In this document: in pieces, positions 1 through 9,276 of the stretch
How the letters are laid out: the number at the start of each line of letters is the position of its first letter
Numbering within the stretch: the stretch's first letter is position 1
Origin: Lachnospiraceae bacterium
GTDB lineage: Bacteria; Bacillota; Clostridia; Lachnospirales; Lachnospiraceae
DNA: 58,923 nt
Direction: 5' to 3'
Assembly (NCBI GenBank): GCA_902363135.1
Contig: CABIZF010000017.1
Span: 1-58,923 of the forward strand
Position numbers and translations under genes: made by a program
The notes under the pieces: generated by a model
Database searches by the model: none
What the model was told of the DNA's origin: nothing
The model's input: only the letters and a program-made list of their open reading frames with translations

Positions 1-681
1 ATGCCGCACATAGAAAGGCGCGATAAAATCCTTCCAGTCCGCCCCGGTCTTCACCGCCCTGTCAAAATCAAACACATACCGTTCTTCCTTCCCCTGCCGG
101 TAAAATGCATGCAGGTAATACAAACGCGCCTGCGCATCCAGCGGGATCAACACACTCCCCATCTGCCGGAAACTCACGGCAAGGCTCGCCTCGATCGACC
201 GAAAAAAGCTCCTTGCCGCTTCGACGTCCACCCTCCGACAGGACAGCACAAAGATCCTGCACTGCTCGATCCCGGAACGGCCCTTTTGCATGGCCGCCTC
301 CACATGCATCTGAAACGACTGGTACAGCTCCCCATACTCCGGTTCTGCTCTTAAAAACAGTTCCCTTCTCACCCGGTCCATATCCCGGTTCTGATTGAGC
401 ACCAGCAATTTGAACGGAACATTCAGGCTGTTTAAGGCGCTGCAATATTGCTTTAAAAACTCTCCTTTTTCCCGGTCATCCATTGGCGTAAAATTCGTAT
501 CAGAAAACAGATAGGCTTTATCAAACAGGGCCTGCCCGTCTTCCCCTGTCCGTTCGATCTGAAACACTCCGTCTTTTGCAATCCGGTAAACCGGGATCAG
601 TTCCTGCACCCGTTTTGGCACCGGATACAGGGGCTCCGTCTTTTGCCGGTAGCTCTGCATATCTTTCTTTTTCAGCTGCAT
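1..681 (-). CDS. VirB4/TraE-family conjugation ATPase, N-terminal part (cut by window edge)
   Basis: An open frame runs from an ATG at 681 off the left edge (about 227 codons, no stop). The start reads MQLKKKDMQSYRQKTEPLYP, followed by the N-terminal region typical of the VirB4/TraE ATPases of Gram-positive ICEs, including a long segment on handling a conjugation intermediate (LLVLNQNRDMDRVRREL). The Walker motifs would lie outside the window. The start overlaps the end of the PrgI gene by 10 bases, which is the usual PrgI-VirB4 order. Assignment rests on context and N-terminal pattern; the ATPase core is not seen. Confidence 0.75.
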   Translation of the reverse strand, partial: MQLKKKDMQSYRQKTEPLYPVPKRVQELIPVYRIAKDGVFQIERTGEDGQALFDKAYLFSDTNFTPMDDREKGEFLKQYCSALNSLNVPFKLLVLNQNRDMDRVRRELFLRAEPEYGELYQSFQMHVEAAMQKGRSGIEQCRIFVLSCRRVDVEAARSFFRSIEASLAVSFRQMGSVLIPLDAQARLYYLHAFYRQGKEERYVFDFDRAVKTGADWKDFIAPFYVRH

Positions 682-1010
682 GTCTCTTCATCCTCCAGAA
701 GTATTTTTTCTGTCACTGCCGCGGCATACACATAGAAAGGCGTCCGGAGACAGGCTGTCCGTTTGCGCATCCAGACAAGCGGTGGCATCCCGGAGATTTT
801 TAAAAATCCGGAAGCCGCACACAAAAACGAAACCGGAAGCGCGCAGTACAGGGATACTTCCTGCGGCAAACGCAACAGGCTGTCGCTAAGAAAAAATACA
901 GCCGTGCCAGATGCGACCGTGAGAAGCGCACACAGGCACTCCCGCATGCTCAGTCCTTTGAAAAAATCGTCTTTATAGACGTCGATGTTTTTATTTACCG
1001 GTATTTTCAT
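672..1010 (-). CDS. PrgI-family conjugation membrane protein
   Basis: This 112-residue protein begins MKIPVNKNIDVYKDDFFKGL, a signature-like PrgI opening, then has two hydrophobic segments (about residues 28-75). PrgI proteins are small inner-membrane parts of type IV secretion machines of Gram-positive conjugative elements. The start at 1010 is chosen because GAGGAGG sits 9 bases upstream; the longer frame up to 1142 has no such site. It lies between the VirB6-like gene and the VirB4 gene and overlaps the latter. Confidence 0.8.
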   Translation of the reverse strand: MKIPVNKNIDVYKDDFFKGLSMRECLCALLTVASGTAVFFLSDSLLRLPQEVSLYCALPVSFLCAASGFLKISGMPPLVWMRKRTACLRTPFYVYAAAVTEKILLEDEETCS

Positions 1011-1024
1011 CCATTTGTACCTCC

Positions 1025-1936
1025 TCAACCAAGTCCCAGACATCTGCGGACTACCAGTTCCGCCCCTTTGACGGATGCCGCTGCGCATGCGAACGGCATA
1101 CAGTAGCCGCAAATCTGCAAAATCATCGTAGCTGCATTCCACGTCCCGTCCCCCACTTCAAACAGCCCGCCACCGGAAAACAGTCCATAGCTGACCGTGA
1201 TTGCAAGCACAATCACCACTGCCTCAAGTGCATAGGATAGAAACGTCTGGATCCATGCAATGCCAGAGCGGGCCAGCTCATGCCCGCCTGCAAACCCCGC
1301 AAAGGCAACTGGCGCAAACGGAATACACAGATACATTTTAAACAGCCGCGAAAGTACAGACAGTACAAGCTGCACCGAGCATACGATGATGAACAGCCCG
1401 CCAACCGCGCCGCCTAAAAATGCCACCACCCCAACGCTTAACCAGTCTGCGCCTGAGTCTCCATCTTCCAGGCTGTCCTTTGCCCTTTCAAACAGATCAT
1501 CCGGTGCTTCCTGATTTTCGAGTCCTTCTTCTTCGTAAATCACTGCCACCACTGCCGTCGCACACTCGCTCACCGAGCTGATCAAAGACAGGGCGTTGAC
1601 GATTAATCCCGCTGTCAGGACATACCGGATGCAGAATTTAAAAACCTCGTCGATGGAAAAATTGTTCCGGATTTCTACGGAATTGCGCATCCATCCAAGA
1701 ACAAAGAACAGGACAGATAAAGAGGCCGCAATGCCCGTGGAAAGCGTGTACACCGATCCGGTCACTACCTGCCATGCGCCAAGTGATTCCGGCTGCTGCT
1801 GTACATACCGCATCGCTACCTTACTAAAGTTTCCCCACACCGAATAGCCACCTTTTAAGAAGAAATTTCCGGCGTCCATCATCCCGCTTCCAACCGCTTC
1901 CATCGCCCCGGAAATCGCACTGTCAATCAGTCCCAT
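1025..1936 (-). CDS. VirB6/TrbL-like conjugation membrane protein
   Basis: This is a 303-residue polytopic membrane protein. After an amphipathic N-terminus (MGLIDSAISGAMEAVGSGMM) there are about five to six hydrophobic segments, with an acidic cytoplasmic-looking loop near residues 138-160 and a long membrane block from 165 to 290. This layout and its place between a VirB2-like gene and PrgI fit the TrbL/VirB6 channel component of a Gram-positive type IV secretion system. AGGAGGTGAGGT precedes the ATG. Family assignment is by topology and synteny; no catalytic residues apply. Confidence 0.7.
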   Translation of the reverse strand: MGLIDSAISGAMEAVGSGMMDAGNFFLKGGYSVWGNFSKVAMRYVQQQPESLGAWQVVTGSVYTLSTGIAASLSVLFFVLGWMRNSVEIRNNFSIDEVFKFCIRYVLTAGLIVNALSLISSVSECATAVVAVIYEEEGLENQEAPDDLFERAKDSLEDGDSGADWLSVGVVAFLGGAVGGLFIIVCSVQLVLSVLSRLFKMYLCIPFAPVAFAGFAGGHELARSGIAWIQTFLSYALEAVVIVLAITVSYGLFSGGGLFEVGDGTWNAATMILQICGYCMPFACAAASVKGAELVVRRCLGLG

Positions 1937-1949
1937 ACCTCACCTCCTG

Positions 1950-2240
1950 TCACTTTAATAAAGAAAGCAGCGCACTTGCACATAACATAATGAGCCCGCC
2001 AATGATGACCCGCACGCCCTGGAACTGCTGGCTCGAATCATGCGCCAGCCAGCCTGCGCCAAAGCTGAAAATTCCGAATAAAATCACGATCACGCCTGCG
2101 GCCTGAACGATCTGCAGCAAGAAGTCAGAAAGGCTTTCGATTTTTGTTGCGACTTCATTCGCATAGACCGGACTTACAAAGCAAAGTGTCAATACGCTGC
2201 ACAAAAACAGAAAATTTCCACATGTCTTTTTTTTCTGCAT
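1950..2240 (-). CDS. Small two-TM VirB2/Maff2-like conjugation protein
   Basis: A 96-residue protein with a signal-peptide-like N-terminus (hydrophobic core LFLCSVLTLCFVSPVYA) and two further hydrophobic helices separated by a short polar turn (LAHDSSQQFQG). VirB2 pilins and the Maff2 family of Gram-positive ICEs share this size and layout. It lies directly before the VirB6-like gene. The start has AAGGAGGAACT in front of the ATG. Whether it forms a pilus or a membrane channel subunit cannot be told from sequence. Confidence 0.65.
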   Translation of the reverse strand: MQKKKTCGNFLFLCSVLTLCFVSPVYANEVATKIESLSDFLLQIVQAAGVIVILFGIFSFGAGWLAHDSSQQFQGVRVIIGGLIMLCASALLSLLK

Positions 2241-2257
2241 AGTTCCTCCTTAATAGA

Positions 2258-2281
2258 GCAAGCCCCGCTCTGAGGGCCTGC
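2258..2281 (-). other. Intercistronic hairpin between adhesin and conjugation genes
   Basis: On the minus strand GCAGGCCC pairs with GGGCTTGC (8 bp with one G-U) around an 8-base loop, in the gap between the adhesin stop and the VirB2-like gene's ribosome site. No T-run follows, so it is more likely an mRNA processing or stability element than a full terminator. Confidence 0.5.
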
Positions 2282-2294
2282 TTCAAAATTTGTT

Positions 2295-5200
2295 TTATTT
2301 CTTCTGTTTTCTTTTCCGAATGCCAACTACCATCAGCACACCTCCGGCTGTAACCAGCAAAATTGCAGGGAGATACCGGAACACATCCCCGGTCTTTACC
2401 GCCTGTGCAATCACGGATGTCACACCGCCGCCGGAGTTTCCCCCGGTCGTCTTCGTTGTCGTCTTGCCGGTCAGGTCGGTTGTCCCATCCTTTGGTGCAT
2501 CGTACATCTTCACGGTCTGCACTTCCATGCTGTCCGTCACAGTAAAAATAACCGTCTCTGCGACCTCGTATCCGTCCGGTGCGGTCACTTCCGTCAATGT
2601 ATATGTCCCGGCTGCAAGGTTCATCTTGTGCGGCTCTTCGGTGGAAATCCATGACTCGATCTCTTTTCCTTCCTGATCCTTAACAATCAGTTTCGCACCC
2701 GGCAGTTCCTGATCGTTCGTCACATCCAGCTTGCTGACCGATACTTCAATCGGCTTATCATACATGACGACACTCTGCACTTCCATGCCATCTGTCACTT
2801 CAAATGTGATTGTTTCTGCTTTTGCATATCGCTCCGGCGCTGCGATCTCGGTTAAGGTATACGTGCCTGCCGAAAGGTTGACCATGTGCGGCTCTTCCGT
2901 TGAAATCCACTTCTCAATTACATTGCCGTTGTCATCTGCAACCGTCAGCTCTGCGCCCGGAAGCTCCTTCTGGGACGTGATGTCCTGCTTGGAGATCGCA
3001 ACTTCAATTTCTTTGTCGTACATCGTTACCTGCTGTACCTGCAGGCTGTCCGACACGGTAAACGTAATCGTCTCCGCGACAGCATAGCCTTTCGGCGCCC
3101 GTTCCTCAGTCAAGGTATACGTGCCTGCCGGAAGTCCTTTGATCTTATGCGGCGTCTCTTCGGAAACCCACGTTTCTACGACCCGATCCTCTGCGTTCCG
3201 GACGGTCAGCGTCGCACCCGGAAGCTCCCTGCCGCCGGTAATATCCATCTTTGTGATCTCTACATTGTTTGCCGTATTCGAAATTTTCAGCTCATAAGAC
3301 GCTTTGCCGTCAATTAATCCATTTGCATCTACGGTCAGCTTATAGAGCTGCTGCTCTAAGTGATAGCCCGGCTGTGTCTCGGACTCAAAAATGTAGTAAA
3401 CTGTATCGTGGGTCAGATCCTCGATATGAATCCGCCCATTTTCATCGGTGATATACTCCGTTCCAAGGCTCTGCAGCACTTCTTTGTCCAGCTGATCTAC
3501 TGTCCCACCAGCCTCATCCAGTTCTTTCGATGTAAACATCCGGAAATGGATTCCGGCAAGCGGGGCGTCCGCCTCTGCATCCACCTTTAAAATATCCACA
3601 GCAGTTTTGGCATCTTTCACCTCAAGCTTGACTGTGACCGTCTCGACCTGCGCATCATACGTCAGGCTGACCGGATATTCCTGTCCGCTGACAGCATAGT
3701 GCTCTGCCGCTGCCGTCTCTGTTACTACATAGTCACCAAGGTACAGCTCCGGGGACTGTGTCACCCCATTTTCATCCGTCTGTATCTTTGCAACGACGGT
3801 TCCCGCCGTCAGCGCGGTTTCTTTTCCGTCGACCTGCATTGTGCGGATTTCCCCGTCCGCATTGACAACATCTTTTGCTACTGAAACTTCGAACGTATAT
3901 CCCTCTCCGAGCTGCTTTCCATTTTCCTGATCCAGCTTTACGATCTGGATCCTTCCTTTCTGCGGCACATCATAGCAGACTACCTCAAGCGGATCCAGAT
4001 AGCTGTGTTTTCCGCTTACCTCAAATGTCAGTCCGGCTGCAAGCAGATACCCTTCCGGCGCTTTTACTTCTTTTAATGTGTAACTCCCTTTTTTAAGCGC
4101 CCTGGTCAAGCTGATGATGCCTTGTTCGTTTGTGGTAAATACATCCGTTACTTTAGTAAAATCCCGGTTATCCGGCATCTTTAAAGCATCCCCGTTTTGA
4201 TCGAGGATCTGGAACTGTGCACCTGATAGCGGGATCATTTTTTTTGTTTCTGCATCTTTTTTCAGGATACGTACCTGGGCATCCTGTATGTCGTTGGTCA
4301 CAACATATTTCAAAGTCACGCCGTTTTCTGTGATGTTGATCTTTGCCTCTTTCAATCCGGCATAGCCATCCGGTGTCGTGCTTTCATCTTCCGATAAAGT
4401 CCATACCCCGTATACAAGGGCATTTTCTTCTGTTGCCGCATAGCCATATTTGTCCGTTGTGATCCACACTTCCGGAACAGATGCATCTTCATGCTGCAGC
4501 CGGAAACGGATTCCTTCCAGCTCACCCCGGTCGATCCATTCCTGCAAAACAGAATCGTCGTAGTTATCATCGAGATATTTCATCAGCGAAAAACTGCCAC
4601 GGATCACCGGCTCATAGGAATTTACCAGCACAGATGTGGCTCCATCATCTGGCACATCCACTACATGTACCGTCTCATCTGGCAGATAGCCGGTGGATGG
4701 GCTTGTCTCCTTCACATAGTAGGTTCCAAGTTCGAGATCCGCACTTTTTGCATGTCCGGTCTCATCGAGCGTCAGGACTTCTACCGGTGTACTTAAGGCC
4801 GCGTCCGCATAGATGGTGTACTGCGCACCAGTAAAAGAAAGTGCCGTATTGCCTGGCTTTGCTTCTCCAGTCTCCTGATCATATTTCTGCAGCTCCAAAG
4901 GCTTTTTGATGCGTGGCTCAGAAGAAGACACTTTGACCGATGCCTGCCCGTCATCGGATACTGTGATCGGATAGATGGTCTCGTCCAGTCCATATCCGTA
5001 AGAGGCTTTTGTCTCTTTTAGGTAATACGTGCCATAATACAAATCAGAGCTCTTTGTATATCCGGACGCATCCGTTGCCAAAACTTCCAGCACTGTCGTG
5101 CAGGACGCATCCGCATAGAGTGTATACTCTGCCCCCTGAAAGCTCGCAGCTGCACTTCCCGGCTTTGCTTCCCCGGTCGCTTTATCATATTTCTGCAGCT

Positions 5201-7628
5201 CTAATGGCTTTTTCTTTGGCTGTTCATAAGAGGTAAACGTCGCCGTCTGACCTGGCTCGGCTACGATGGTATAAATCTGCATGTCGGACTCATAGCCCTT
5301 CGACGGGCCTGTTTCCTTCGCGTAATAGGTTCCGGCCTGAATGACGGCTACCGGTGATTTTCCATCTTCCCCGGTCGTCAGGGTCAGAACGGCCTGCGTA
5401 CATGCTTCATCTGTGTACACTGTATATACCGCCCCTGAAAGTGAATAATTTTCATTGGCCGGTACTGCCGTTTTAGTGTCCGCATCGAGCTTCTGCACAT
5501 AGACTTCGGATGTCCGGTCATTGATATTCAAGGTCAGGGTCAGGCTCTTTTTGCCGCTATAGTAGCTGAACCCAATGTCCTGATACCCTTTCAGCTGCAG
5601 CTTATAAGCGGAATAATCGACCGCGTACTTACACTGGAAGGTCAGTGTTTCCGTCATACTGCCGGAATAATCCTCACTGACGACCAGATGAAACGTATCA
5701 TCTCCATCCAGCGTGACCTTACCGGTTCCGTTCTTTCCGCTTGTCTCATTTACGAGTATAATTCCATCCGGAATTGTGACCGTTGCTGTATTCCCTTCCG
5801 GAGCTTTGTACGTCACAGAACCGCTGACCCGGTCTGCGCCGACACTCGCATTGGTCGCCGTCAGCGTTGTCTCAGATAAATGTGTCTCCGGCTCATCCAG
5901 CTTTTTCAGTATGCCAACCACTTTTTTGACCAGTGCAACGCCGGAAGCATTCAATACGTTGTTCTCCCCGCTGTTCGCGTTCCAGTTGCTACCGTTCATA
6001 TAGATATAAGAAAGGATATAGTGGGTCATCGTGTAGTAATGTCCGGTCGACGAGCATCCCGCATCCGTCAGAACCTGTTTCAGGCTCACGCTTCCCGATC
6101 CGTCCGCATATGTTACTTTTTTGCCCCACATCGGGCCTCCGTATAAATAATACATCCCCTTTGCCATACCGTTGGACGCATCCAGCTCGACCGCATCATC
6201 TTCCTTATAAGTATGGCCGGATCCCGGCGAGTTCAGTTTTGGCTGAATGCAGTATGCGGTTCGCGTCACGCTGTCGCTTCCGTCCTGCCACTGAATGGTT
6301 TTATAGGTTGTTGCCGCATTTCCGCTCTTTAAAGACGCCGGTGCAAAATAGATTGTATTGTTGACAATCAATTTGAACTTGTCCGGTGTATCCTCAGAAA
6401 GCAAGGCGATGCCAGCCTCGGATAGCTCGGTTTCTTCGGACTGAAGCTCGGTCTCGTTTTCCGGCTCTTCAACTGTGAATGACTCGGATTCCAGTTCAGT
6501 CTCTGCAGGCGCTGATAGCTCAGATTCCGGCTCCGTTTCAGGTTCTAACTCGGTCTCTACAACTACCGACGGCTCAGATTCCGGCTCCGTTTCTCTGGTC
6601 GCTTCCGTTTCGGATTCAATCTCAGTCTCTGTGGACGCTGATGACCCAGATTCTGGCTCTGTCTCTACGGCTAACGTTGTCTCGGATTCGGGTTCAGACT
6701 CACTTTCGGTCTCCACTACTGCTGTCAACTCAGATTCCGTCTCAATCCCAGTTCCTTCCTCCGCCTTTTCTGCAACGGCAACCGGACGCAGCACATACCA
6801 GTCCTTTCCGCTCTCCTGATCCGTTACTTTATAAATACAGTTGTATGTTCCGGCTACATCATAAACGATGTCATCCGAAATATACTGGATGACATACCGT
6901 TCTCCTTCATAGCCAACGCCCCGGAAGTCCTTATATTTATCAAACTCCCACGTATCAAACGGAATGATAATCGTAGTCCCAGTAACGATACTTCCCTGCT
7001 TCGGCAGACCGTCAGCATCCGTTTCCGGCTGCTGCACGTATTCTGTCTCCGGCTTTGTTTCCGTTTGCCCTGTTGTATTTTCCGTTTGTTCCACCTGTGC
7101 GGCCGATGCTTCCTGCTGCATGCGATTTTCTGTCTCGACCGGCTGCACCAATGGCTGATTTTCTTCTGGCTGCGCGATGAACGATGCTTTCAGCCACACA
7201 TCTGACTCCGGCATGACCGTCTTAATACTGCCATCCTTTTCCCATGTATACGCCACCTCATCCTGCTTTGCATCCAGCAACTGCAGCTGATTCAGCTCAT
7301 ATCCGTCCGAAGGCTGCACATAGAGCCGGACGACCTCCCCAGCTGCATAGGACAGCATAATATCACTTTTTTCCTTTTGTTTTTCTTCCTGCACATCTGC
7401 CGGTTCCAACTTGTCAGTCTCATATTCATAGGTGCATTCCTCGTAATAAGGCAGTGTAAAATGATACCGTTGCTCCGGCTCTGTCAGCCCTTCCGGCAAT
7501 GCACTGCTTTTTGGCATTTCCGCTTCACTCATCGGCTCCTGCTCAACCGCATAGGCCGGAAGCACTAAGGATGCCGCCGTCAACGCTGCAAGGGCCGCGG
7601 CCACCCATCTCTGGCTTTTCCTCTTCAT
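2295..7628 (-). CDS. Giant SpaA/CnaB-repeat surface adhesin with thioester-like domain and sortase anchor
   Basis: A 1777-residue secreted protein. The signal peptide MKRKSQRWVAAALAALTAAS ends at AYA. Then follow a region with a bacterial-Ig-like fold, a Ser/Thr/Glu-rich spacer of ETESESE-type repeats, and a thioester-like domain with Cys460 in AYCIQP. After that come about ten SpaA/CnaB domains, each with the isopeptide Lys (e.g. ELQKYD, ILKKDAE) and a late E in LKE/LTE-type motifs. The last three are near-identical tandem copies. The C-terminus has VKTGD, a hydrophobic helix and RKRKQKK, a sorting signal. The ATG at 7628 is preferred over the upstream in-frame start at 7700 because of AAAGGA upstream and the signal peptide. 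Likely a mating-pair or host-surface adhesin anchored by the ICE's own sortase B. Confidence 0.88.
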   Translation of the reverse strand: MKRKSQRWVAAALAALTAASLVLPAYAVEQEPMSEAEMPKSSALPEGLTEPEQRYHFTLPYYEECTYEYETDKLEPADVQEEKQKEKSDIMLSYAAGEVVRLYVQPSDGYELNQLQLLDAKQDEVAYTWEKDGSIKTVMPESDVWLKASFIAQPEENQPLVQPVETENRMQQEASAAQVEQTENTTGQTETKPETEYVQQPETDADGLPKQGSIVTGTTIIIPFDTWEFDKYKDFRGVGYEGERYVIQYISDDIVYDVAGTYNCIYKVTDQESGKDWYVLRPVAVAEKAEEGTGIETESELTAVVETESESEPESETTLAVETEPESGSSASTETEIESETEATRETEPESEPSVVVETELEPETEPESELSAPAETELESESFTVEEPENETELQSEETELSEAGIALLSEDTPDKFKLIVNNTIYFAPASLKSGNAATTYKTIQWQDGSDSVTRTAYCIQPKLNSPGSGHTYKEDDAVELDASNGMAKGMYYLYGGPMWGKKVTYADGSGSVSLKQVLTDAGCSSTGHYYTMTHYILSYIYMNGSNWNANSGENNVLNASGVALVKKVVGILKKLDEPETHLSETTLTATNASVGADRVSGSVTYKAPEGNTATVTIPDGIILVNETSGKNGTGKVTLDGDDTFHLVVSEDYSGSMTETLTFQCKYAVDYSAYKLQLKGYQDIGFSYYSGKKSLTLTLNINDRTSEVYVQKLDADTKTAVPANENYSLSGAVYTVYTDEACTQAVLTLTTGEDGKSPVAVIQAGTYYAKETGPSKGYESDMQIYTIVAEPGQTATFTSYEQPKKKPLELQKYDKATGEAKPGSAAASFQGAEYTLYADASCTTVLEVLATDASGYTKSSDLYYGTYYLKETKASYGYGLDETIYPITVSDDGQASVKVSSSEPRIKKPLELQKYDQETGEAKPGNTALSFTGAQYTIYADAALSTPVEVLTLDETGHAKSADLELGTYYVKETSPSTGYLPDETVHVVDVPDDGATSVLVNSYEPVIRGSFSLMKYLDDNYDDSVLQEWIDRGELEGIRFRLQHEDASVPEVWITTDKYGYAATEENALVYGVWTLSEDESTTPDGYAGLKEAKINITENGVTLKYVVTNDIQDAQVRILKKDAETKKMIPLSGAQFQILDQNGDALKMPDNRDFTKVTDVFTTNEQGIISLTRALKKGSYTLKEVKAPEGYLLAAGLTFEVSGKHSYLDPLEVVCYDVPQKGRIQIVKLDQENGKQLGEGYTFEVSVAKDVVNADGEIRTMQVDGKETALTAGTVVAKIQTDENGVTQSPELYLGDYVVTETAAAEHYAVSGQEYPVSLTYDAQVETVTVKLEVKDAKTAVDILKVDAEADAPLAGIHFRMFTSKELDEAGGTVDQLDKEVLQSLGTEYITDENGRIHIEDLTHDTVYYIFESETQPGYHLEQQLYKLTVDANGLIDGKASYELKISNTANNVEITKMDITGGRELPGATLTVRNAEDRVVETWVSEETPHKIKGLPAGTYTLTEERAPKGYAVAETITFTVSDSLQVQQVTMYDKEIEVAISKQDITSQKELPGAELTVADDNGNVIEKWISTEEPHMVNLSAGTYTLTEIAAPERYAKAETITFEVTDGMEVQSVVMYDKPIEVSVSKLDVTNDQELPGAKLIVKDQEGKEIESWISTEEPHKMNLAAGTYTLTEVTAPDGYEVAETVIFTVTDSMEVQTVKMYDAPKDGTTDLTGKTTTKTTGGNSGGGVTSVIAQAVKTGDVFRYLPAILLVTAGGVLMVVGIRKRKQKK

Positions 7629-7841
7629 ACCTGTGTTCCTTTCCATTTCTTTTTCATCCCAGGTCACTGCTGCCGGTCCCTTGCGGCGGCGCACGGACAC
7701 ATCGGTGCTTCCTCTCCATAGTCGCTCTCCCCTTTTTGCGCAAACAAAAAGAAGGCCCTTAAGCCTCCTCTTCTTTTCGCCTGTTCAACTATTTTAAGTA
7801 TAACACATAGCCCGTGCAGCCTGATGCGTCATCGTGATGCA

Positions 7842-7895
7842 TTGTGCGTCACGAAATAGCTTACCTCTTATAATCAGCGAATAATTGACGCACAA
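7842..7895 (-). promoter_or_regulatory. Promoter with flanking 10-bp inverted repeats upstream of adhesin
   Basis: TTGTGCGTCA (7895-7886 minus) faces a perfect inverted copy at 7842-7851. The minus strand shows TTGTGC, 17 bases, then TATAAG (7872-7867), so one arm covers the -35 box and the other lies just after the start point. A further TGCGTCA occurs at 7824-7830. The layout suggests an operator for an unknown regulator. The rest of the 370-base gap (7629-8000) is very AT-rich with no other supported feature. Confidence 0.5.
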
Positions 7896-8000
7896 ATATA
7901 TGTATTAAAATATTTATTATTTATAATTTATCTTTTTTTATTTAAAAATCTAATTTTATCTACTATTTTTTATTTTTATACTTGTAATTTCAATTTAAAT

Positions 8001-8324
8001 ATGCTAATGTTGAATCGAAAGGACGGTGATTTCATTGATAAAAAAAAAGGACATTTAATTCAATTGCTTATTATTTTTAATCTATATTTTTTCAATTCGA
8101 CCCTTTTTCTATTTAATACTAATCGTCTTATCTTTACTTCTGAAAAATGTACCTTAAGGTGGGGATTCCCTTTTATCAGCGTAACTTATTGGAATTTACA
8201 TAACAATATAGACGGTTACTATGTTTCTGTACTAGGCACTTTTGCTAATTTTTTATTATATTATTTTATCACAAAAATTATTCTCCTTATATATAAGCAT
8301 TTTAAGCATAAGTGTCAACGATAA
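8001..8324 (+). CDS. Small membrane protein of unknown function in AT-rich cargo island
   Basis: A 107-residue protein not recognised from any family. It has a hydrophobic segment near residues 20-38 (LIQLLIIFNLYFFNSTLFLF) and a second near 78-96, ending in a Lys/His-rich tail. The ATGs at 8001 and 8007 have no ribosome site, whereas AAAGGACGG (8018-8026) lies seven bases before an in-frame ATT at 8034, so the true start could be that rare codon. It is on the opposite strand to the ICE backbone, is much more AT-rich, and precedes the secreted-protein gene by 16 bases, suggesting a two-gene unit. Confidence 0.55.
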   Translation: MLMLNRKDGDFIDKKKGHLIQLLIIFNLYFFNSTLFLFNTNRLIFTSEKCTLRWGFPFISVTYWNLHNNIDGYYVSVLGTFANFLLYYFITKIILLIYKHFKHKCQR

Positions 8325-8384
8325 TTATAGGAGGGCCTTTATGAATAAAAAATAAAACTTTTCTGCTCTATATTTTTATCCGTC

Positions 8385-8999
8385 ATGTTATTCTCATGTT
8401 CTATCAACGCATCTGCCAGCAATACTAGCGTTATTACAACAAGTGACATTGTTAAGCTTGCTGAACAATATGGCTTTACCGTCCAGTTTATTTACGCTAG
8501 GTCACAAAGCAATTTTGAGTCTATTAATTACGATGATCTTGAAACAATTCTATCTGATGCCCAAAAGGACTTGTCACGGCAACCAATAACTTCATCTTCT
8601 TCCACTTCTCTTTCTATACCTGCCCCGCAACAATTTTATACCGAAGATTATGTTCATGTATTTTCAAAAAAATTTGGCCCTATTAATCTCCAAAGAATGC
8701 AATTTCTAACAACTTTTGACTGGACATATTTTCAGGGATACCCCAGATTCCATGAAGCTAAATATGTAGAATTAACAACTGCCGGTTTAAGTATTCATAA
8801 ATGGGTACAATCTAGTTCTCGGGCTAATAGCTATTTTTGGAATGGAGAGTCCCGAGTTGAATTGGTTAGTACTGGATATTTAGTTCTAAATTTCGACATT
8901 GGTTTTGGTGAACTAGGTGGCGGAATTTCTGCTATATTTACAAGTTATACGGGAAACGTAATAGAATCATTTGCTTTATATGATGCTGTAGTCTTCTAA
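8385..8999 (+). CDS. Secreted protein of unknown function with frameshifted signal peptide
   Basis: The 204-residue frame from 8385 is not recognised. Its body is Ser/Thr-rich near residues 70-85 and then beta-rich with many aromatic residues, ending in a glycine-rich strand. The best ribosome site, AGGAGG, lies before an ATG at 8341 in another frame (ATG AAT AAA AAA TAA). Adding one A to the six-A run at 8347-8352 would fuse it to give MNKKIKLFCSIFLSVMLFSC, a good signal peptide. So the gene is a frameshifted mutant, uses slippage, or contains a sequence error. Without the shift the start at 8385 lacks a ribosome site. Confidence 0.55.
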   Translation: MLFSCSINASASNTSVITTSDIVKLAEQYGFTVQFIYARSQSNFESINYDDLETILSDAQKDLSRQPITSSSSTSLSIPAPQQFYTEDYVHVFSKKFGPINLQRMQFLTTFDWTYFQGYPRFHEAKYVELTTAGLSIHKWVQSSSRANSYFWNGESRVELVSTGYLVLNFDIGFGELGGGISAIFTSYTGNVIESFALYDAVVF

Positions 9000-9051
9000 T
9001 TGTATAATTTTTAGAGGCAATAATTTCTAAATAATTTATTTTATTAAAGTA

Positions 9052-9094
9052 GATGGAGATTGTAAAGTTGTCAAATGACTTTACAGTCTCCATC
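9052..9094 (+). terminator. Long hairpin terminator after secreted-protein gene
   Basis: A 16-bp stem (GATGGAGATTGTAAAG against its near-perfect complement at 9079-9094, one G-U) with an 11-base loop is followed by a T-rich stretch near 9099-9110. It ends the plus-strand pair. Between 9095 and 9276 I see no gene. Confidence 0.65.
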
Positions 9095-9276
9095 CATATA
9101 ATTTCTTTTTTACCACAATACGATATGATATTTAATATTCATTGCTCACAGACGCTAACTGCTATATTCATCATATCTGATCACAATAATTCACAGTTCT
9201 TGTTCTTATCCTACATTTGCCTGCAATATTTTTCGCCGATATGCTATGCAAACACAATATATCAGTAGGATAGTAT

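Noticed and set aside
9053..9268. 71-codon plus-strand frame
   Set aside because: It starts inside a terminator hairpin, has no ribosome site and no protein-like features.
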